NCBI GenBank assembly: GCA_902506225.1
Contig: LR733345.1
Coordinates: 1,860,001-1,924,000, forward strand
Length of the DNA: 64,000 nucleotides
Direction of reading: 5' to 3'
Source: Faucicola sp902506225
Lineage (GTDB): Bacteria > Pseudomonadota > Gammaproteobacteria > Pseudomonadales > Moraxellaceae
Part shown: positions 60,623-64,000 of the stretch, one piece after another
How the letters are laid out: every line of letters starts with the position of its first letter
Numbering within the stretch: the first letter of the stretch is position 1
The notes under the pieces: generated by a model
Told to the model about the DNA's origin: nothing
Database searches by the model: none
The model's input: only the letters and a program-made list of their open reading frames with translations
Made by a program: the position numbers and the translations under genes

Positions 60623-61683
60623 TCCGTAAACGTAAACTCACTGACCAGCAAACCCGCCGCATCCAAAAACAACAAAAATCCCAGCAAGTGCTGGACGATG
60701 CCCAGCTGATGGATGGCATTGTTGTCGCAAACTTTGGCAAGCAGCTCGAAGTCCAAGCCACTAGCCTACCGCAAACCCTGCCTGAAAAACCGATTGTCGC
60801 CGCTGACGAGCCAGAACCGTTTTGGCAACCCATCACCCTGCACAGTGTTTGGCGTTGTCACACCCGTACTAACTTGCCACTGATTGCCACTGGGGATAAA
60901 GTCCGCTTTGTCGCTGACCCAAATACAGGGCTTGGGCGCATTGAAGCGATTTATGATAGACAAAGCATCATCAGCCGCCCCGACCGTTATCATAAGCTCA
61001 AACCCATCGCCGCCAATGTTGATATTTTAGCAGTCGTATTTGCGCCGCTGCCGCTACCGTCTGCCCAGCTGATTGATAGGTATTTGGTGGCTTGCCGTCA
61101 CTCAGACATCACCCCATTGCTAATTTTAAATAAAGCCGATTTGTTGGCAGATGGTAGTCATAACGAAGTGTTAGAGCTACTGTCAGCCTATCAACAGCTT
61201 GGCTATGCCACTTTGGTGACCCAATCAAATGGTGACTTAACCCAACTAAAAAACACCGTTGCTGGCAAGAACGTGATTTTTGCCGGTCAATCAGGGGTTG
61301 GCAAAAGCAGCTTGGTCAACCAGTTATTGCCTGCTGCAGGACAATCAGTCAATGAAATTTCAACCATTTCACAGTTGGGTCAACATACCACTACCACCAG
61401 TCGATTTTTAGCGTTTGACCCGATGGCGCTCAGTAAAGGCGCCATTATTGATACGCCCGGTATTCGCGAATATGGGCTTTGGCATTTGACCCCTGATGAT
61501 ATTTTGCAAGGCTTTATCGAGCTTGCGCCGCTTGCACCCTACTGCCGTTTTCGCGACTGCAAACATACCGAGTCCACGCCCAATTGTGCGATGTGGCAGG
61601 CAGTGACAGACGGGCAAGTGCTAGCAAGGCGGGTGGAGAATTTGGTGCTCCTGCAACAAGAAGCGGCTTCGCAGGATTTTTAA
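60613..61683 (+). CDS. rsgA: Ribosome small-subunit-dependent GTPase A (RsgA)
   Basis: RsgA is a circularly permuted GTPase that checks late 30S assembly. Motifs come in permuted order: NKAD (173-176, G4), GQSGVGKS (225-232, G1) and DTPG (280-283, G3), followed by a zinc-binding CRFRDCKH (Cys311/Cys316/His318, with Cys325). The OB domain precedes. The first 30 residues are basic and Gln/Lys-rich. The start is ATG 60613, directly after an in-frame stop codon; it lacks a Shine-Dalgarno site and seems coupled to the leader ORF. Confidence 0.94.
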   Translation: MALIRKRKLTDQQTRRIQKQQKSQQVLDDAQLMDGIVVANFGKQLEVQATSLPQTLPEKPIVAADEPEPFWQPITLHSVWRCHTRTNLPLIATGDKVRFVADPNTGLGRIEAIYDRQSIISRPDRYHKLKPIAANVDILAVVFAPLPLPSAQLIDRYLVACRHSDITPLLILNKADLLADGSHNEVLELLSAYQQLGYATLVTQSNGDLTQLKNTVAGKNVIFAGQSGVGKSSLVNQLLPAAGQSVNEISTISQLGQHTTTTSRFLAFDPMALSKGAIIDTPGIREYGLWHLTPDDILQGFIELAPLAPYCRFRDCKHTESTPNCAMWQAVTDGQVLARRVENLVLLQQEAASQDF

Positions 61684-61694
61684 GCTTGCGGTTT

Positions 61695-61730
61695 TAGACT
61701 AAATAGTAGACTAAATATTAGACTAAATAA
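61695..61730. repeat. 12-bp tandem repeat (3 copies) after rsgA
   Basis: TAGACTAAATAG, TAGACTAAATAT and TAGACTAAATAA lie 12-47 bp after the rsgA stop codon, with single-base differences only at the 3' end of each unit. Confidence 0.9.
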
Positions 61731-61826
61731 AAGTTTCTTAAAATTGACAACTACCGTTATAATACAGTCAATTTTTTATGGGCAATCAAACGATAATTTT
61801 GATGACATGCCCCTGTGGAGGATATC

Positions 61827-62255
61827 TTGGAACGTTGGTTTGAGTTTATGGGTCATCACCCATTTTTATTTGGCACCATGTTTGTGCTAATTGTGCTATT
61901 TTTTATGCTTGAGAACAAACGCGGCGGCAAAAAAATCAATCCAAATGCAGTGGGCTTGATGGTTAACAACCAAAACGCTCAGCTGATTGATATCCGCCCA
62001 CGAAAAGATTTTGAAAAAGGCTATATCAAAGGCAGCCGCAACATCCCGTTTACTGAGCTTAAAAATCACGTTGACGCACTTCGCAGTGCTGACCATCCTA
62101 TTATCATCGTTTGCCAAATGGGTATGACGGCGGGTACCGCAGTGGCAATGATTGGTAACGACAACGTTTATCGTCTCGATGGTGGTATTACTAATTGGCA
62201 AGCCGCAGGTTTACCTTTAGTGGTAGAAAAAACCGTGTCCGGCAAAACCAAATAA
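61827..62255 (+). CDS. Membrane-anchored rhodanese-like protein (YibN type)
   Basis: This is a 142-residue protein. A membrane anchor (HPFLFGTMFVLIVLFFML) is followed by a rhodanese domain: AQLIDIRPRKDFEKGYIKGSRNIP and active-site loop CQMGMTAG with candidate Cys, then YRLDGGITNWQAAGLPL. It may handle sulfur transfer. The start TTG 61827 lies 5 bases after a strong GGAGG; a GTG 12 bases upstream is also in frame but has no site. It heads a rhodanese-grxC-secB group conserved as yibN-grxC-secB in E. coli. Confidence 0.87.
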   Translation: MERWFEFMGHHPFLFGTMFVLIVLFFMLENKRGGKKINPNAVGLMVNNQNAQLIDIRPRKDFEKGYIKGSRNIPFTELKNHVDALRSADHPIIIVCQMGMTAGTAVAMIGNDNVYRLDGGITNWQAAGLPLVVEKTVSGKTK

Positions 62256-62387
62256 GATTGGTTGGCTGTTCACAATTTGAAATTTAAATCGCCAAGCCCC
62301 ATAACCATCAATAACGCTTTTATCTCATCGGTATCTGATAATAAGCTCTTAACCCATTTTGAAAAATCCAGAAATAAGGAGATTGTT

Positions 62388-62648
62388 ATGGCTATGGTGA
62401 AAATTTATACCACACCGACTTGCCCCTATTGTATGCAAGCTAAAATGCTATTAAAAAACAAAGGTCAAGCATTTGAAGAAGTTAACATGTATGATGTGAC
62501 CACAGAGGAACGTCAGGCATTGGCGCAAAAAACCAATAATTACCGCACTGTACCGCAAATTTTTATTGGCGATAATTTTATTGGTGGTTATGACCAACTC
62601 GCTGGTCTTGAGCGTCAAGGCAAACTTGATGGTTTATTAGCGGATTAA
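62388..62648 (+). CDS. grxC: Glutaredoxin 3
   Basis: This 86-residue thiol oxidoreductase has the active site CPYC (Cys12, Cys15) in KIYTTPTCPYCMQAK, cis-Pro RTVPQIFIG, and glutathione-site GGYDQLAGLERQGKL. It reduces disulfides with glutathione in the cytosol. The start is ATG 62388, 6 bases after AAGGAG; an upstream extension in the same frame is not supported by a site. It lies between the rhodanese gene and secB. Confidence 0.94.
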   Translation: MAMVKIYTTPTCPYCMQAKMLLKNKGQAFEEVNMYDVTTEERQALAQKTNNYRTVPQIFIGDNFIGGYDQLAGLERQGKLDGLLAD

Positions 62649-62789
62649 CCGTTAACAGAGTAAAAAACTTTACTAGAACTTTATTAGATAAATAACCCCC
62701 ATTATAAATACAGTTGATAGTTTTTAAACAAAGTTAAAGCTGTCATATTGTTATAATCCACGTAAAAACAGTCAATTGAGGACACTATC

Positions 62790-63221
62790 ATGGCAGACGA
62801 ACAAAACTTACCACAACTGGCGCTAGAACGTATCTATGTAAAAGATATGTCATTAGAAGTACCGGGTGCAGATGTATTTACCCGTGAATGGCAACCAGAG
62901 CTTGATATCAACCTATCAAGTGCCGCTGAAAAATTGGACGATGACCACTACCAAGTGATATTAACCGTTAATGTGACTGCCAATAACGGTGGTGAAACCG
63001 CATTTATCGCAGAGGTACACCAAGCAGGCATCTTTATGTTGCAAAATATCCCTGAAGAACAATTGGGCGCAATTTTAGGTGCGTATTGTCCAAACGTATT
63101 GTTCCCTTATGCCCGTGAAGTGGTCAGTGACATTGTGACCCGTGGTAGCTTCCCACAATTGTTACTTGCGCCAGTCAATTTTGACCAAGCCTATCAACAA
63201 ACGCTTGAGCAAGGTAACTAA
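62790..63221 (+). CDS. secB: Protein-export chaperone SecB
   Basis: This 143-residue tetrameric cytosolic chaperone holds precursors and delivers them to SecA. The conserved blocks are ERIYVKDMSLEVPGA, FIAEVHQAGIFML and GAYCPNVLFPYAREVVSDIVTRGSFPQLLLAPVNF. Length and ends are typical. The start is ATG behind GAGGACAC. A terminator follows at 63275. Confidence 0.95.
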   Translation: MADEQNLPQLALERIYVKDMSLEVPGADVFTREWQPELDINLSSAAEKLDDDHYQVILTVNVTANNGGETAFIAEVHQAGIFMLQNIPEEQLGAILGAYCPNVLFPYAREVVSDIVTRGSFPQLLLAPVNFDQAYQQTLEQGN

Positions 63222-63225
63222 TTTT

Positions 63226-63255
63226 TTTTAAAGTTAACTATTTTAAAGCTAACTA
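63226..63255. repeat. 15-bp tandem duplication after secB
   Basis: TTTTAAAGTTAACTA is followed by TTTTAAAGCTAACTA (14 of 15 identical), just after the secB stop codon. Confidence 0.85.
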
Positions 63256-63274
63256 ATTTTCATTAGCAAAAATT

Positions 63275-63303
63275 AAGAGCAGGATAACCCCTGCTCTTTT
63301 TTT
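63275..63303 (+). terminator. Rho-independent terminator after secB
   Basis: The arms AGAGCAGG and CCTGCTCT are followed by T7. Confidence 0.88.
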
Positions 63304-63316
63304 ATGTAAATTTAAG

Positions 63317-63460
63317 CTAAATCGCTAGAACTTGGGCCTGTGGCATAGTGACCAAATAGCAGTGAGCAGCTATGACGGCTGGGAAGGCATGGGTGCTTTG
63401 CTGATAATCCTGCAGCGCTTGATAAAGTTGTGTCGCTCGTTCAAGGTGTGTGATAATCAT
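63317..63460 (-). CDS. Possible small protein (47 aa), function unknown
   Basis: The minus-strand frame encodes MIITHLERATQLYQALQDYQQ…, helical and Gln/Ala-rich with no Cys cluster or signal. GGAAAA lies upstream of the ATG as a weak ribosome site. Codon use looks coding-like but no family is recognised. It is divergent from the pteridine-reductase-like gene. Confidence 0.35.
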   Translation of the reverse strand: MIITHLERATQLYQALQDYQQSTHAFPAVIAAHCYLVTMPQAQVLAI

Positions 63461-63554
63461 GGGGTTTTCCAATCTTAACCAATTGGGCTCATATGGATTA
63501 AAGCATAAATAATTAAAACGACAAACCGATTAATCAAATAGACATAGGTAGCAA

Positions 63555-64000
63555 ATGATGTTGAATCCAGCAGCGATGAGCGAAGTATCCAATCCGTGCC
63601 GTGTGGCGTGTGTCACAGGTGGCGCCAAACGAATTGGTCGGGCGCTTGTGCTGGCACTGCACCAAGCCAATTATAATATCATTATCCATTACCACACCAG
63701 TGAATCAGAAGCCATGGAACTTGTTGATTACTGTAATGCCATTCGCCCACAATCAGCAAAAAGCGTGCAAGGGGATTTAGAGAACTTTGAAACGTTGCCA
63801 CAATTGACTTGGTGCATAATCAACAGTTTTGGTCGATTGGATTGTTTGGTTCATAATGCCTCACGGTTTTACCCGACGCCCTTTGGTCAAATCTCTCAGC
63901 AAGACTGGCAAAATTTATTTTTGACCAATGCGCAAACCCCGTTATTTATCAGCCAATATTTATACCCTTATCTAAAAAAATCGCAAGGCTGCATTATCAG
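63555..64000 (+). CDS. Pteridine-reductase-like SDR (N-terminal part, continues past the window)
   Basis: The first 148 codons are present. The NADP-binding VTGGAKRIGRALVLAL, IIIHYHTSE, LEN…GRLDCLVHNASRFYPTPFGQI and NAQTPLFISQYLYPYL blocks are those of FolM/PTR1-type short-chain dehydrogenases that reduce dihydropteridines. The catalytic Tyr/Lys lie beyond the window. The start is one of two adjacent ATGs (63555 or 63558), with AGGTAG upstream. Confidence 0.8.
   Translation, partial: MMLNPAAMSEVSNPCRVACVTGGAKRIGRALVLALHQANYNIIIHYHTSESEAMELVDYCNAIRPQSAKSVQGDLENFETLPQLTWCIINSFGRLDCLVHNASRFYPTPFGQISQQDWQNLFLTNAQTPLFISQYLYPYLKKSQGCII

Overview
The window looks like an ordinary chromosomal segment of a Moraxellaceae gammaproteobacterium, most likely a Moraxella of the osloensis/Faucicola type or a close relative. 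This is inferred from gene content, not from a search: a monomeric NADP isocitrate dehydrogenase, a CsrA whose core nearly matches the enterobacterial one but carries a long disordered tail, a long-form GAPDH, an orn/rsgA divergent pair, a rhodanese-grxC-secB cluster, an ntrBC pair, moderate-to-low GC and many TTG/GTG starts. I see no prophage, insertion sequence, CRISPR array or rRNA. There is one tRNA (Leu, UAG) and one small SRP RNA.

Layout. 1-6370: end of an AGCS amino-acid symporter, an MFS exporter, a family IV esterase with an altered catalytic loop, a hemerythrin-like protein, a long-tailed DEAD-box helicase and the SRP RNA gene. 6371-20000: periplasmic SIMPL protein, Pal, a DUF6231-like protein, ilvD, alaS, yghU, lysC (with an internal beta-subunit start), csrA plus a HopJ-like protein, ung-tadA, and a MaoC-type hydratase. 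20000-29400: nrdA behind a likely NrdR box pair, two tiny genes, an MscS-type channel, a HIT protein overlapping a class III adenylate cyclase, and icd. 29400-37000: TerD-like protein with a WYL regulator, recJ, a DUF697-like protein and a BtuB-like receptor. 37000-43000: ntrB-ntrC-Ser/Thr kinase behind a sigma-54 promoter, tRNA-Leu and an orphan AAA ATPase. 43000-57000: clpA/clpS, a coiled-coil membrane protein, hemE-argC, proB, a DegV protein, obgE, GAPDH, a lipocalin, and a Nudix-ThiE fusion. 57000-64000: a Fur box with hemP, an SDR, an N-terminally truncated acyl-CoA synthetase, orn/rsgA, rhodanese-grxC-secB and the start of a pteridine-reductase-like SDR.

How the genes work together. Clear functional groups are nitrogen signalling (ntrBC plus a translationally coupled kinase), AAA+ proteolysis (ClpA with its adaptor ClpS), DNA/tRNA base deamination and repair (ung-tadA), redox and protein export (rhodanese, GrxC, SecB), haem supply and uptake (hemE, hemP), and amino-acid synthesis (ilvD, lysC, argC, proB).

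The most unusual window-wide signal is not a gene. Short tandem duplications with units of mostly 12, 14, 15 or 16 bp recur about fifteen times, both in gene-flanking spacers and in-frame in disordered coding segments (CsrA, ClpS, the DUF6231-like protein, the Nudix-ThiE fusion). Other points worth checking are the coupled Hanks-type kinase behind ntrBC, the esterase with Cys at its catalytic-Asp position, the 16-codon leader ORF overlapping the rsgA start, the orphan AAA ATPase and the truncated acyl-CoA synthetase.
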